Shown here: piece by piece, positions 38,731 through 48,289 of the stretch
Layout of the letters: each line of letters opens with the position of its first letter
Numbering within the stretch: the first letter of the stretch is position 1
Origin: Bacillus thuringiensis
Lineage (GTDB): Bacteria > Bacillota > Bacilli > Bacillales > Bacillaceae_G
Assembly: GCF_001182785.1 (NCBI RefSeq)
Contig: NZ_CP012100.1
Span: 310,001-374,000 of the forward strand
Length of the DNA stretch: 64,000 bases
Direction: 5' to 3'
Notes under the pieces: model-generated
Told to the model about the DNA's origin: nothing
Seen by the model: only the letters and a program-made list of their open reading frames with translations
Databases searched by the model: none
Made by a program: the position numbers and the translations under genes

Positions 38731-41457
38731 ATGAAAAAGTTTATTACCCTATTGTTATTAATTTGTACTTTGCTTTTAGCATTTAATTTAATTTTTAAAG
38801 CTGCTCCAGTATATGCAGAGGAAGAACCCAGACCTTCTCTTATAGACGATATTATTCCAAAGAATAAGGAAAAATTAAAATATGAAGAATACCCTCCAAG
38901 TAGCTATGGGATTGATATTTATACACCAGAAGGTGGATTTGGTGAATCCCTTAAGTTTTGGAAATGGGGGGATAAAGTTAAAGAACAAATGGTTGCTGTA
39001 TTATTTAGTCTTATAAGTATTGGATGGACCATTAATCTTGGAATTAGTACTTTTGTTACAAGTATGGTCGGCCAATCTATGAGTCTCAATATTGTAGCTG
39101 ATGTAGGAGATAAATTAGGCGATGTAATATCTAAAGCAGCAGGGTTCAATGGTTCTTGGGGTAATGGAATATATAGTGAATTAATTGGACTTATGTTAGC
39201 TTTATTAGCCTGCTGGGTTATCTGGGTAGGTTTTGTACAACGACGTCAGTCAGAGATGCTAGGAGGATTGTTAAAAGCATTAGGGATCTTAGTTTTTACT
39301 TTAGGTTTTTTCGCAAACTCAAGTTATATTATCAAAGGACTAAACACTTTCTCCGAACAAGTAAATAAAACTGTTCTTGATTCCACTCAAAGTATTAGTG
39401 GAGCAAGTGAAGGATATTCAAGCGGTGTAGATTCCATTACTGATTTAACACACACTCTATTAATAAAACAACCTTATACATTACTGCAGTTTGGTACAAC
39501 AGATATGAAAAAAATCGGTGATGAGAGAATTAAGAAAATGTTAACAACAACTAATGCGGATGAAAGGCAAAAACTCCTAGAACATGAGGTAAAAGATGAA
39601 AATAATAAAATTCTGGTGTTAGATGCTACTTTTGAACGTGGCGCTTTAGTATTACTACTTTTCTTAATCAATGGACCTTTATGGGTTGTCTTAGGCTTAT
39701 GTAGTATGGCGATGTTATTTTATCAATTAATGTTTATCATCGTAGCGCTAATGTCACCAGTAATGTTATTGATGGCTTTAGTACCTGCATGGACTGGGAC
39801 AGCAAAGAGATTTTTATCTGAATTGTTCCGAACGTTGCTTATGAAAGTTGCAATTGGCTTTCTTATAACTTTAATGTTTTGGGTTTCTTCAATCTTATTT
39901 AGCGCAACTGATAAGTATGGTTATTTAGTAGTTGCTGCATTACAAGTACTTTCGTTCTTAGGTGTTTGGTTATATCGTAAAACGATTTTTGATGCTATTA
40001 CTACGGTACCAGCAAGTGCAGGAGCTGCACGCGCATCAGATGCTATGAGTAATATTAGGCAGAAATATCGTGATGTTAGACGTGGATCTAAGACAGTTGG
40101 AAGAGGTGTAGCAGTAGCTGGAGCCGCGGGTGTTGCAAGTGCGGCAATGGCCGGAAAAGTGGGTAAATCAGGCTATAGTAAGTTTAAACAGTTGAAAGAA
40201 AACTATGCTGATAGAAAAGAGAAGGTAGCAGATGGTAAACGCAAGGAAAAAGAACAAATGCAAGCAGAAAAAGAAAAAAATATTAGTCAAATGAAAAAAG
40301 AAGAAAATTTAGGTGTTCGTGATAGAAAAGGACATCAGGAGCAAGAAATGGTTCAGGAAGAAGTAGCCGCAACTAAAGAAAATCCAGAATTAGCAGTACG
40401 AGAGAAACCTCAAGATAATAATATTGAAGTACAACAAGCAGAATTAAAAGATAAAGAAGAAGATGTAAAGGCGAATGTTAAACCAGTAGCACCATTAAAT
40501 GAGGAACTAGGTAATAAAGAAGAAGATGTAAAATCTCAAATCAGACCAGCTGCGCCTCAAAATAATGGTGGTCTTGATAATAAGCAAGAAGATGTAAAAT
40601 CGGAAGTAAAACCATTAGCGGCAATTAAAACACCAACAGGTCAAACAAAGCCAGTTACAACACCACAGTCAGGAACGACACCATTACAATCGAATCCGAT
40701 GGAAAGCAAACCAATCACAATACCACAGTCAGGAACGACACCATTACAATCGAATCCGATGGAAAGCAAACCAATCACAACACCACAGTCAGGAACGACA
40801 CCATTACAATCGAATCCGATGGAAAGCAAACCAATCACAACACCACAGTCAGGAACGACACCATTACAATCGAATCCGATGGAAAGCAAACCAATCACAA
40901 TACCACAGTCAGGAACGACACCATTACAATCGAATCCGATGGAAAGCAAACCAATCACAACACCACAGTCAGGAACGACACCATTACAATCGAATCCGAT
41001 GGAAAGCAAACCAATCACAACACCACAGTCAGGAACGACACCATTACAATCGAATCCGATGGAAAGCAAACCAATCACAACACCACAGTCAGGAACGACA
41101 CCATTACAATCGAATCCGATGGAAAGCAAACCAATCACAATACCACAGTCAGGAACAACACCGATACCAGCGAATCCGATGGAAAGCAAACCAATCACAA
41201 CACCACAGTCGGGGACGACACCATCACAACCGAACCTGATAGAGAGTAAGTCAGTCACTACTTCCCAGGTGAGTACACCACAAAAACAAGTAGAGGTAAA
41301 ACAAATTAATCAACAACAAACTAAAAATGTTCCTAAAGTGAATAATCAACAACATGTAAAAGAAGGAGCAGATATTAAGAAAGTTAACGAAAAAGCACAA
41401 ACACAACAAGAAGCTGTAAAAAATGTAAAAGCAAAAGAAACGATAAAACCAAAATAA
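38731..41457 (+). CDS. VirB6/TcpH-like polytopic protein with 20-residue repeats
   Basis: A 908-residue channel component. A signal peptide (ending VYAEE) and a hydrophobic region with about seven membrane segments (residues 85-430) form the VirB6/TrbL-like core. A charged helical region follows (about 440-640), then about nine perfect 20-residue repeats (TPQSGTTPLQSNPMESKPIT; residues about 645-825) and a Gln/Lys-rich tail. In TcpH the C-terminal cytoplasmic part binds partners; here the repeat tract probably acts as a flexible spacer. ATG follows GGGGGAGTAACATGTA. Confidence 0.85.
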   Translation: MKKFITLLLLICTLLLAFNLIFKAAPVYAEEEPRPSLIDDIIPKNKEKLKYEEYPPSSYGIDIYTPEGGFGESLKFWKWGDKVKEQMVAVLFSLISIGWTINLGISTFVTSMVGQSMSLNIVADVGDKLGDVISKAAGFNGSWGNGIYSELIGLMLALLACWVIWVGFVQRRQSEMLGGLLKALGILVFTLGFFANSSYIIKGLNTFSEQVNKTVLDSTQSISGASEGYSSGVDSITDLTHTLLIKQPYTLLQFGTTDMKKIGDERIKKMLTTTNADERQKLLEHEVKDENNKILVLDATFERGALVLLLFLINGPLWVVLGLCSMAMLFYQLMFIIVALMSPVMLLMALVPAWTGTAKRFLSELFRTLLMKVAIGFLITLMFWVSSILFSATDKYGYLVVAALQVLSFLGVWLYRKTIFDAITTVPASAGAARASDAMSNIRQKYRDVRRGSKTVGRGVAVAGAAGVASAAMAGKVGKSGYSKFKQLKENYADRKEKVADGKRKEKEQMQAEKEKNISQMKKEENLGVRDRKGHQEQEMVQEEVAATKENPELAVREKPQDNNIEVQQAELKDKEEDVKANVKPVAPLNEELGNKEEDVKSQIRPAAPQNNGGLDNKQEDVKSEVKPLAAIKTPTGQTKPVTTPQSGTTPLQSNPMESKPITIPQSGTTPLQSNPMESKPITTPQSGTTPLQSNPMESKPITTPQSGTTPLQSNPMESKPITIPQSGTTPLQSNPMESKPITTPQSGTTPLQSNPMESKPITTPQSGTTPLQSNPMESKPITTPQSGTTPLQSNPMESKPITIPQSGTTPIPANPMESKPITTPQSGTTPSQPNLIESKSVTTSQVSTPQKQVEVKQINQQQTKNVPKVNNQQHVKEGADIKKVNEKAQTQQEAVKNVKAKETIKPK
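40663..41202 (+). repeat. nine 60-bp tandem repeats inside the VirB6 gene
   Basis: Nine units of exactly 60 bp are nearly identical at DNA level, differing mainly at one codon (ACA or ATA, Thr/Ile). ATA codons occur near 40720, 40900 and 41140, three and four units apart, suggesting duplication of multi-unit blocks. Degenerate units continue to about 41250. Confidence 0.95.
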
Positions 41458-41484
41458 TTCAGCTCGTGAGGGAGGGTTTATACA

Positions 41485-44400
41485 TTGAGTGCGGAACCAA
41501 ATCGCGACTTTGAAAATGAACATCATCCTGAAGCTGAGCTAGGGAATGCTAAGCCTGCCTTGAAAAAGGCAGGCCATTCTTTAGGGAAGACGGCTGGTAA
41601 AGGGTCAAAATTAGCGGGTAAAGCAGTTGCACAAGTAGGGAAGAAAGTAGCAGTTAAAGTAGCTCACAAGGCAGCTACAGTTGCTGTTGCAAAGCCATTA
41701 TTAATAATAGCCGGTGTTATTCTGGCTGTTGTTGCAGGTTTAGGTATAGTGATATTTTTATTAACTGCTAGTATGAGTGAAGATGAAGTCAGTCCTGGAG
41801 GAATTGGTGGTCCTTTTGCCCCAGGTACAGCAAGTGTTAGTCCTGAAGTAATGAGATGGGGGCCGTTGGTAAGGAAATATGCGGCACAGCATGGTATTGA
41901 AGCAATGACGCCTTTAATTCTTGCTCTTATCCAACAAGAAAGTTCTGGAACACAATTAGATGTAATGCAAAGCTCGGAATCACAAGGGCATCCTCCAGGG
42001 TATTTTACTGATCCAGAGGAAAGTATAAAATATGGTTTAATGCATTTTGCTGATTGTCATAAAAAATCAAATGGTGATCAAAATACTACATTACAATGTT
42101 ATAACTGTGCGACACGTTCCTAACTGAAAAGGTTAGGCGCTGATTCAATATTCAGCAGAACTATTATTTCGAGAAGTCAAATGATAGGGTAACGCCTTGA
42201 AGGGCTTCCTCTGATACTCCGACATGCAGCATACAAAAGATAAGCCTGTAGTTGTGTGAAGCTCGGTGAAGTCGGCTGAGAGCTACCGTTAAAGTATCTC
42301 GATACTACGAAAACTGTCCAGCGGTGGATGGTGTAGCCTATAGGCCGGGAGTCTAAAAAGCACTCATGGGTAGAATGGATTCAACAAAACCAACGGGTAG
42401 GCAGAATCTGACGAATCTTCGAATGTACGGGTCTAGAACGATGACACATAGAAATGTGTGTGCCACGAGCGTGGTGCTGATGTGGATGAGTAAAAATAGT
42501 TGTTATGAAAGTCCATATGTCGTTATAGGCGGCATCAAGTCAGTAGGCTTAAAGGAGAACCCTAAAAGTGTTATGCATAGATAGAAATAATGGAACGTGG
42601 AAAGCCACCAACATGGAGAACTTATCTTCGAGGAAGTGTTTGAAGGGAAGGTGTTTGTGAGATTAGCAAACGTATAACCTTCATTTATGGTGGTGAGAGT
42701 GATGGCATAGTACCGGTGAAGCAATGGAAACATTGCAGAGGGATAGCCATTAGTCTGATGAAAGATTGACCAACCGTTTCAAAAAGCTACGCAGTCGAAT
42801 TATAAGGTTCTTGTGAGACTAAAAAAGGTAAACTCTGAAAGGAGATCCGACTTATAAAGAAAACTGAAAAGCTTAGACACGCTGAATATTATGATATGCA
42901 GTCTACACTAGATGACTTGTATCAGCAAAGTCAAAACGGTAACAACTTTTATAAATTAATAGAGCTTATGAAGATGGATGAAAACATACGTTTAGCATAT
43001 CGAAATATAAAAAGAAATATGGGAAGTCTGACAGCTGGAACAGATGGAATGACAATTAATGATATTAAAATGCTTTCAACGGATGAAGTGATAGAAAAAG
43101 TAAGAACGATGTTTGGTTGGTATGAACCACAATCTGTAAGACGCGTATTTATACCAAAACCAAATGGAGACCGTAGACCTTTAGGGATACCAACCATATG
43201 GGACAGATTATTTCAGCAATGTGTATTGCAAATATTGGAACCAATATGTGAAGCGAAATTTCATAACCATAGTTACGGTTTTCGCCCTAACCGAAGTACA
43301 CATCATGCACTAGCGAGAATGAAATCTTTAGTGAATAGAAAAGGAAACGGATTTCACTACTGTGTGGATATAGACATTAAAGGTTTCTTTGACAATGTGC
43401 ATCATGGAAAACTTCTAAAGCAATTGTGGACGATAGGTATACGAGATAAGAAATTACTTTCTATCATTTCAAGACTACTGAAAGCAGAAATTGTAAATGA
43501 GGGTGTTCCTCAAAAAGGTACTCCGCAAGGAGGAATACTAAGTCCGCTTCTATCTAATATCGTACTCAACGAATTAGATTGGTGGGTAAGTAACCAATGG
43601 GAAACGATAAAGACCTCACATCCATATAAGGGAAATAGTGAAAAATATCGAGCACTAAAGAAAAGCAAATTAAAGGAATGTTTCTTAATTCGATATGCAG
43701 ACGATGCAAAAATATTATGTCGTGATTATGTAACGGCTTTAAAAATGTTTGAAGCAACAAAAGACTTTCTTAAAACACGCCTACATCTGGATATTAGCCT
43801 TGAAAAATCAAAGATTATAAATTTGAGGAAAAAAGCGAGTCACTTTTTAGGCTTTACAGTTAAGGCAAATAAGAAAGGAAACAAACATGTGGCTCATAGC
43901 AGAATGTGTGTAAAATCCAGAAAACATGCGTATAGCAAGCTGAAAAAGGCTGTTAAAGATATAAGCAGAGAACAAACACCAGAATCAGTATGGCGATTTA
44001 ACACGACTGTAATGGGAATACAAAATTATTATTCAGCCGCCACACATATTAATCACGATCTAGATCACATGAGTTGCCATCTCATAAGAACTCTCTATAA
44101 TCGACTGAGGCGAGATTGGAAAAAAGCCACTAAGAGTGACATGTCAACTGTATTAAGGAAAAGATATAAACGATACAATCCTAAATTGTATAAAATCAAA
44201 GACATCGTATTACTACCTATCCATGCGCAGAAGCACAAACCGGCTAGAAATTTTACTCAGTCTATCTCAAATTATACAAAAGAAGGTAGAGAGAAAATAC
44301 ATGATACGCTAAAAGCCGTAGATAGGGAGACACTCCGACATGTACAGCGTTTTTATATGAAGCATCGAACAGTAGAATACAACGATAACAGAATTGCAAA

Positions 44401-45402
44401 GTTTATTGCACAGTATGGAAAATGTGCAATTACGAAACAAGAAGTTGGATTAGTAGGTTGGCACTGTCATCATAAAATTCCGTTGGAATTTGGGGGACAG
44501 GACAATTATGAGAATCTGGTAATTGTACTAGAAGACATACACTTAGCAATTCATAGCGATGATTCAGATAAGGCAAAATCAATCTTAAATAAGTACGACA
44601 TTATTGAAGATAAGAAAGTGATGTTTGACAAGCTGAGAATATCAGCGCGTCGACATCCTATCTTTGCTTCAATACAAAAGTTGGTCAATTGAATTAGATG
44701 GAGCGCCGTATGAGGTGAAAGTCTCACGTACGGTGTGAAGTGGGGGAAAAGGTGGAGATGATGTCAAAACCTTACCTATCACTATACGGAACCGGATACG
44801 CTAACTATGCAGTTTCGAAAGGTGGATATACACACGAGAATGCAAGAGCATTTTCTGCAGAGCAATCAGCTAAAAATGGGTATAAATGTGGTTCGTGGCG
44901 AAGTGCAGAGGCTGTAGCTAATAATTGGTGCTATGGTGATCCCGATTATGTCCCACATATTATGAGATACTATCAACCTGGACAAACTCCTGGTGGTTCT
45001 GGTGGAATTGCTGGTGGTAGTGTTTTAGGTGATGATGTATTCCAAGCAATTATGGCAGAAGCACTAAAGTATCAAGGATGGCCATATGTTTTTGGAGGGC
45101 GAACGCCAAATACATCATTTGACTGTAGTGGAATTATTGAGTATACGTATTCAAGGGTTGGTATTAATTTATTTGGTACTGCACAAACCCAATGGGATAA
45201 AACCCAACGTGTAACAGATCCTAAGCCAGGAGATTTAGTATTTTTCCATAGCACTTATGCTACAAGTAACTACATTACGCATGTTGGCATTTATGTAGGA
45301 AATAATACAATGTATCATGCTGGCGATCCAATTGGCTATGCTGATTTAAGTAAACCATATTTTCAACAGCATTTTGCGGGATATGGTCGTGTATTTAGAT
45401 AA
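41485..45402 (+). CDS. lysozyme-like/NlpC-P60 cell-wall hydrolase (TcpG/CwlT type), split by a group II intron
   Basis: Two exons, 41485-42106 and 44786-45402, join in codon 208 (T plus AC, Tyr) to give a 412-residue protein reading across the junction as LQCYNYGTGYANYA. Start TTG follows GGGAGGG. Order: a basic Ala/Lys-rich N-terminus, one membrane segment (about residues 72-98), a lysozyme-like domain with catalytic-type Glu in LIQQESSG (residues about 125-270), and a Gly linker. A NlpC/P60 domain follows, with FDCSG (Cys), THVGIYVG (His) and MYHAGDP. Such two-domain enzymes open the wall for the mating channel. The intron interrupts the lysozyme domain, so active enzyme requires splicing; without it the product stops after the codon block CATRS. 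Confidence 0.88.
42107..44785 (+). mobile_element. group II intron in the transfer hydrolase gene
   Basis: 2679 bp. The 5' end is GTGCGAC, the canonical group II start. Near the 3' end a domain V hairpin (GCCGTATGAGG, GTGAAAGT, CTCACGTACGGT at about 44704-44735) is followed by a domain VI-like helix ending CCTATCACTAT. Joining 42106 to 44786 restores the reading frame exactly. The 790 bases before the internal ORF are structured RNA; small open frames there are ignored. The intron lies in the sense orientation and so is expected to splice. Confidence 0.92.
42896..44692 (+). CDS. ltrA: group II intron reverse transcriptase/maturase with HNH endonuclease
   Basis: A 598-residue intron-encoded protein. 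Reverse transcriptase blocks are visible: SLTAGTDGMTI, RRVFIPKPNGDRRPLGIPTIWDR, VDIDIKGFFDNV, PQKGTPQGGILSPLLSNI and the catalytic YADD (about residue 267). Maturase domain X follows, then a C-terminal HNH endonuclease (CAITKQEVGLVGWHCHHKIP.. with zinc-type Cys/His). All functional parts look intact, so the intron could splice and move. In-frame coding similarity extends upstream of the ATG (KKTEKLRHAEYYD) but without a normal start codon, so the true start may be a rare codon near 42855. Confidence 0.94.
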   Translation: MQSTLDDLYQQSQNGNNFYKLIELMKMDENIRLAYRNIKRNMGSLTAGTDGMTINDIKMLSTDEVIEKVRTMFGWYEPQSVRRVFIPKPNGDRRPLGIPTIWDRLFQQCVLQILEPICEAKFHNHSYGFRPNRSTHHALARMKSLVNRKGNGFHYCVDIDIKGFFDNVHHGKLLKQLWTIGIRDKKLLSIISRLLKAEIVNEGVPQKGTPQGGILSPLLSNIVLNELDWWVSNQWETIKTSHPYKGNSEKYRALKKSKLKECFLIRYADDAKILCRDYVTALKMFEATKDFLKTRLHLDISLEKSKIINLRKKASHFLGFTVKANKKGNKHVAHSRMCVKSRKHAYSKLKKAVKDISREQTPESVWRFNTTVMGIQNYYSAATHINHDLDHMSCHLIRTLYNRLRRDWKKATKSDMSTVLRKRYKRYNPKLYKIKDIVLLPIHAQKHKPARNFTQSISNYTKEGREKIHDTLKAVDRETLRHVQRFYMKHRTVEYNDNRIAKFIAQYGKCAITKQEVGLVGWHCHHKIPLEFGGQDNYENLVIVLEDIHLAIHSDDSDKAKSILNKYDIIEDKKVMFDKLRISARRHPIFASIQKLVN

Positions 45403-45453
45403 TAATGCATGTAACATTTAGCAACTTATGAAACTGCGAAAAGGAGGTAAATC

Positions 45454-46050
45454 ATGAAGAAAATCACCATTATAATAGCAATTTTATTAATAGCTAGTGT
45501 AGGGTTTTTAATAAAATATCAATCTGATAACGAAAAACTTAAAACTGATAATATAAAATTAACGAAAAAAGTGGAAAAGGTGGAGGCACAATACAACGAT
45601 ACGAAAAAGGAATTGTTAGCTCTAAAGAGTAATAATCAACAACAAGTAAAAGAAGCTGCAGAACGATTTCTTAAAGCTTTCCGTACTTATGATACAGGTA
45701 AAGGCGAATCTTACCTTGCTAATATCGATGCATATATAACACCAAATGCAAAGAAAGAATTAACACCACCAGGTGGACCAACGCAATCTGCTCCTGGAAC
45801 TGGAGATGAGAAAGAAAAGAAGAAAGTTTCATTTCAATCTGAATACACAGGTGGCGAGTTGTATTATGCATTTTTGGATACTACAAAAGCAAATGTATTG
45901 GCAAAAGTGAAAAGTAAAATTACAGTTAATGGTGTTTCAGCTGATAATATGTCATTAATGCAAATAAATCTTATCTATGATGGAAATAAGAAATTATGGC
46001 TTGTCGACAAGCTTATACCTTTAGCAGATTTAAAAGATCGTATGCCTTAG
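45454..46050 (+). CDS. membrane-anchored coiled-coil protein with VirB8/NTF2-like domain
   Basis: A 198-residue protein. An N-terminal membrane anchor (ITIIIAILLIASVGFLIKY) precedes a coiled coil (about residues 25-65). An exterior domain of about 120 residues whose outline (AAERFLKAFRTYDTGKGESYLANI.., ending NKKLWLVDKLIPL) resembles the NTF2-like fold of VirB8/TcpC follows. ATG follows AAAAGGAGG. It is the last gene of the transfer operon and ends in a terminator. The exact family is not recognised. Confidence 0.75.
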   Translation: MKKITIIIAILLIASVGFLIKYQSDNEKLKTDNIKLTKKVEKVEAQYNDTKKELLALKSNNQQQVKEAAERFLKAFRTYDTGKGESYLANIDAYITPNAKKELTPPGGPTQSAPGTGDEKEKKKVSFQSEYTGGELYYAFLDTTKANVLAKVKSKITVNGVSADNMSLMQINLIYDGNKKLWLVDKLIPLADLKDRMP

Positions 46051-46080
46051 GATTTGTACACACTAAACATGTAGATTAAT

Positions 46081-46125
46081 AAAAAAAAGAGCCTCTTTTT
46101 ATTTTTAATGAGAGGGGCCTTTTTG
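46081..46125 (+). terminator. terminator of the transfer operon
   Basis: AAAAAGAGCCTCT pairs with AGAGGGGCCTTTTT (one mismatch) around an AT loop, with A-run before and T-run after. Confidence 0.8.
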
Positions 46126-46231
46126 GAATTTTGTAAACTTAAAATAGGTTCGTGAAGTAATTACTAATGTATGGGTGTTTTATCACTTCAATTATGTAGA
46201 TAACATCTGATGTTAAGGGGGTAAGTTGAAG

Positions 46232-46256
46232 AAAGGCACCTTAGGGTGTCTTTTTT
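46232..46256 (+). terminator. recurrent GGCACC-type terminator, copy 1
   Basis: AAAGGCACC, TTA, GGGTGTCTTTTTT: the first of more than twelve near-identical terminators scattered between 46 and 59 kb. Confidence 0.75.
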
Positions 46257-46458
46257 ATGATTAGCAATAAGTTTTAAATTTTGCAATAACATCCAACGAG
46301 CTTATGAGGAGCTAGACGGACGTCAGCAAGGGCATTTCGCTAAACAATTAGCGTTGTATGTCAAAATGTTGCAAAACAACAAGGATATACTATGATTTGA
46401 TTTCATCATAAAAGAAATCATTTCCAATATCTACAGGTATAATTTTACCGAATGTGGT

Positions 46459-46485
46459 AAGAGAGCAAATTGCTCTCTTTTTTTT
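46459..46485 (+). terminator. terminator, gene before it unclear
   Basis: GAGAGCAAATTGCTCTC is a perfect palindromic hairpin followed by eight T. The preceding 200 bases hold no recognisable protein gene, so a small RNA may end here. Confidence 0.75.
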
Positions 46486-46590
46486 GTCTTTTAGATGTTC
46501 CCCCAATTCTAAAGGGACAATTATCCATAATGTTCCCAATTAGATATAATACATCAAATAAATATCAAATTTATGTTAGGGGGAACGAAC

Positions 46591-46797
46591 TTGAATGGAT
46601 ATTTTTATAGACAGACTCCTATGTTAACCACTATACCTAAACCTTGGACACATGAAATACCATGGTGGTGGTGGCATAATCATATTCCACTACCAGATCC
46701 ACCACCAGATCCATATGCTCATCCTTATAGTATACCGGCACAACATTTTCAATCATATCAACAGTATCACCAATATCAACATCAACCATATAGGTGA
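46591..46797 (+). CDS. small Trp/Pro/His/Gln-rich protein, spore-coat-like composition
   Basis: About 68 residues from TTG at 46591, chosen because AGGGGG lies about 8 bases upstream; an ATG at 46573 overlaps that site poorly. The centre holds four consecutive Trp followed by HNHIPLPDPPPDPYAHPY, and the end is rich in Gln, His and Tyr (QQYHQYQHQPYR). Such composition is typical of small spore coat or exosporium proteins, but no family is recognised. It has its own terminator. Confidence 0.55.
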   Translation: MNGYFYRQTPMLTTIPKPWTHEIPWWWWHNHIPLPDPPPDPYAHPYSIPAQHFQSYQQYHQYQHQPYR

Positions 46798-46819
46798 CTA
46801 TTTTTTACTAATAGATAAA

Positions 46820-46847
46820 AAGGAGAGACTGGTACTCTCTTTTTTAT
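46820..46847 (+). terminator. terminator after the Trp-rich gene
   Basis: AGGAGAG, ACTGGTA, CTCTCTTTTTT: short stem followed by a T-run, directly before the tandem-box promoter at 46853. Confidence 0.75.
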
Positions 46848-46852
46848 TTCCC

Positions 46853-46896
46853 TTCGACAAAATATGACAATATTCGAATTAATTGTTTGTTATGAT
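46853..46896 (+). promoter_or_regulatory. tandem Spo0A-like boxes and extended -10, promoter 1
   Basis: TTCGACA (46853-46859), 3 bases, TATGACA (46863-46869), then 21 bases to -10 TATGAT (46891-46896) preceded by TG one base before it. TTCGACA is the exact complement of the Spo0A box TGTCGAA. It precedes the DUF4352 gene at 46939. Confidence 0.7.
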
Positions 46897-46938
46897 AAGC
46901 TCGGAAATCTTACATTTTACATAATTGGAGGAAATAAA

Positions 46939-47547
46939 ATGAAAAAACCGTTCTACAAAAAATGGTGGTTCTGGCTTATCGTTGTTATCATAGTGCTTGG
47001 AGCTTACGGTAATAGCAGTAAGGATAAAGAAGAAACTAAACCAGCTTCTACTGAACCAAAACAAGAGGCTAAACAGGAAACGAAGAAAGATGAGCCTAAG
47101 AAGGAAGAAACTAAACCTGAGCCTAAAAAAGAAGAACCTAAAAAGGAACTTTCTAAAGAGGGCGAATCTTCTAAAGTTAAAATTGCGGTAGGTTCTGTTG
47201 AATCAAAAGATTCAGTAGGTGGCGAATACTTAAACGAAAAAGCGCAAGGCGTGTTTAAAGTAGTTGAAATTACAATTACAAATAATCAAAAAGACGCTAT
47301 CACTGTTGATGCTAACAGCTTCAAATTAGTTGATAATAAAGATCGTGAATTTACATACTCTACACAAGCTCAAACTGCTTTCGATGTAGGCAACGGTGGT
47401 AAATCTGATTTCTTCTTAAAACAACTTAATCCTGGCTTATCTCAAACAGGGAAAATTATCTTTGATGTTCCCGCTGACGCACAAGGCTTAGTTTTAAAAG
47501 CTCGTGGCGGTATGATGGGTAAAGAAATTAAATTAAAAGTAGAATAG
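46939..47547 (+). CDS. membrane-anchored DUF4352 protein (paralogue of 55912)
   Basis: A 202-residue protein. A short basic N-terminus and a membrane anchor (WWFWLIVVIIVLGAYG) are followed by a Lys/Glu/Pro-rich linker of about 45 residues and a DUF4352 (telokin-like, beta-sandwich) domain. The domain contains VKIAVGSVES, YLNEKAQGVFKVVEITITNNQ and ITVDANSFKLVD. The start is ATG at 46939, right after GGAGGAAATAAA; an upstream frame to 46864 runs into the promoter. The domain and promoter are duplicated at 55814-56616, with nearly identical C-termini (LVLKARGGMMGKEIKLKVE). Exported; function unknown. Confidence 0.9.
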   Translation: MKKPFYKKWWFWLIVVIIVLGAYGNSSKDKEETKPASTEPKQEAKQETKKDEPKKEETKPEPKKEEPKKELSKEGESSKVKIAVGSVESKDSVGGEYLNEKAQGVFKVVEITITNNQKDAITVDANSFKLVDNKDREFTYSTQAQTAFDVGNGGKSDFFLKQLNPGLSQTGKIIFDVPADAQGLVLKARGGMMGKEIKLKVE

Positions 47548-47550
47548 TCG

Positions 47551-47580
47551 AAGGCACTCGAAAGAGTGCTTTTATTATTT
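47551..47580 (+). terminator. terminator of the first DUF4352 gene
   Basis: AAGGCACTC, GAAA, GAGTGCTTTT; the same structure follows the paralogue at 56620. Confidence 0.8.
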
Positions 47581-47695
47581 CAAATTAAGAGGACATGTAT
47601 TCTTGAGTATTCGGGTGAATCCGTAACGAAGTGGAAGAATTGCACGAAATGGAAAGGTAAAAAAATAATGGATATGTTAGGGAGGAAATAACAAC

Positions 47696-48187
47696 ATGAC
47701 AAGCAACAAGAAAAACATCAAACAAAAAGCACTATATGGAACATTGGCGGCTTCTCTGCTATTCTCTGGATTTATGGTTTATACCTGGGATAAGGTAGCA
47801 AATGACTATAACAATTTAGTAGACGAGTACAACAAGTTAAAGAAAAGGGAAGGGGGTACGGCCACTACTAAATGGGACAGTAAGAATATTAATAAGTTCT
47901 TATATCATGCGGAAAAAATGGTAAACGAGGCTAAAAATCCTCTTTATGATGAAATGACAGCGGATATCATTTTAATGGAGATAAAAAACGCCTTTTTGGA
48001 GGTAAAACAATTGAAGTTACCGAGAGAGTATGAGGATGCTATTTTCTGGGTTTATTCTTCAGCTGATACTTTACAAAGTGTATATACTAACGATTCTTTT
48101 AGTAGCCAAACGAGGGAAACACAAAGAAAAACGTTAGAGAAGCAAATTGAAATTGTAAAGGAACTTACTGACAAATACAAGGCCTAG
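47696..48187 (+). CDS. membrane-anchored hypothetical protein
   Basis: A 163-residue protein with an N-terminal anchor (ALYGTLAASLLFSGFMVYTW, about residues 12-31) and a helical, charged exterior part that includes a short coiled coil (NDYNNLVDEYNKLKKREG). ATG lies about 10 bases after GGGAGG. Family not recognised. It stands between two lipoprotein genes in the accessory region and has no tandem-box promoter. Confidence 0.75.
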   Translation: MTSNKKNIKQKALYGTLAASLLFSGFMVYTWDKVANDYNNLVDEYNKLKKREGGTATTKWDSKNINKFLYHAEKMVNEAKNPLYDEMTADIILMEIKNAFLEVKQLKLPREYEDAIFWVYSSADTLQSVYTNDSFSSQTRETQRKTLEKQIEIVKELTDKYKA

Positions 48188-48289
48188 AATACATAAAAAA
48201 AGATTTTTATTAACATATGGACTTGGAGTAACCTCCTTAGACATCCCAAGAGATTTTTTACAATAATATAATTACTAGGAGGAAGCATA

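Larger units (their letters stand above)
46126..46590. other. intergenic region with two hairpin terminators
   Basis: No protein gene recognised. It contains a terminator of the recurrent GGCACC type at 46232-46256 (preceded by GGGGGTAAG) and a perfect GAGAGCAAATTGCTCTC hairpin plus T-run at 46459-46485. Both could end short RNAs from this gap. Confidence 0.5.

Noticed and set aside
40641..41258. Minus-strand 205-residue repetitive frame inside the VirB6 gene
   Set aside because: Reverse-strand reading of the 60-bp coding repeats; the plus-strand gene has start, ribosome site and family features.
42366..42584. Small open frame in the 5' part of the group II intron
   Set aside because: Lies in the structured intron RNA and has no ribosome site or recognisable product.
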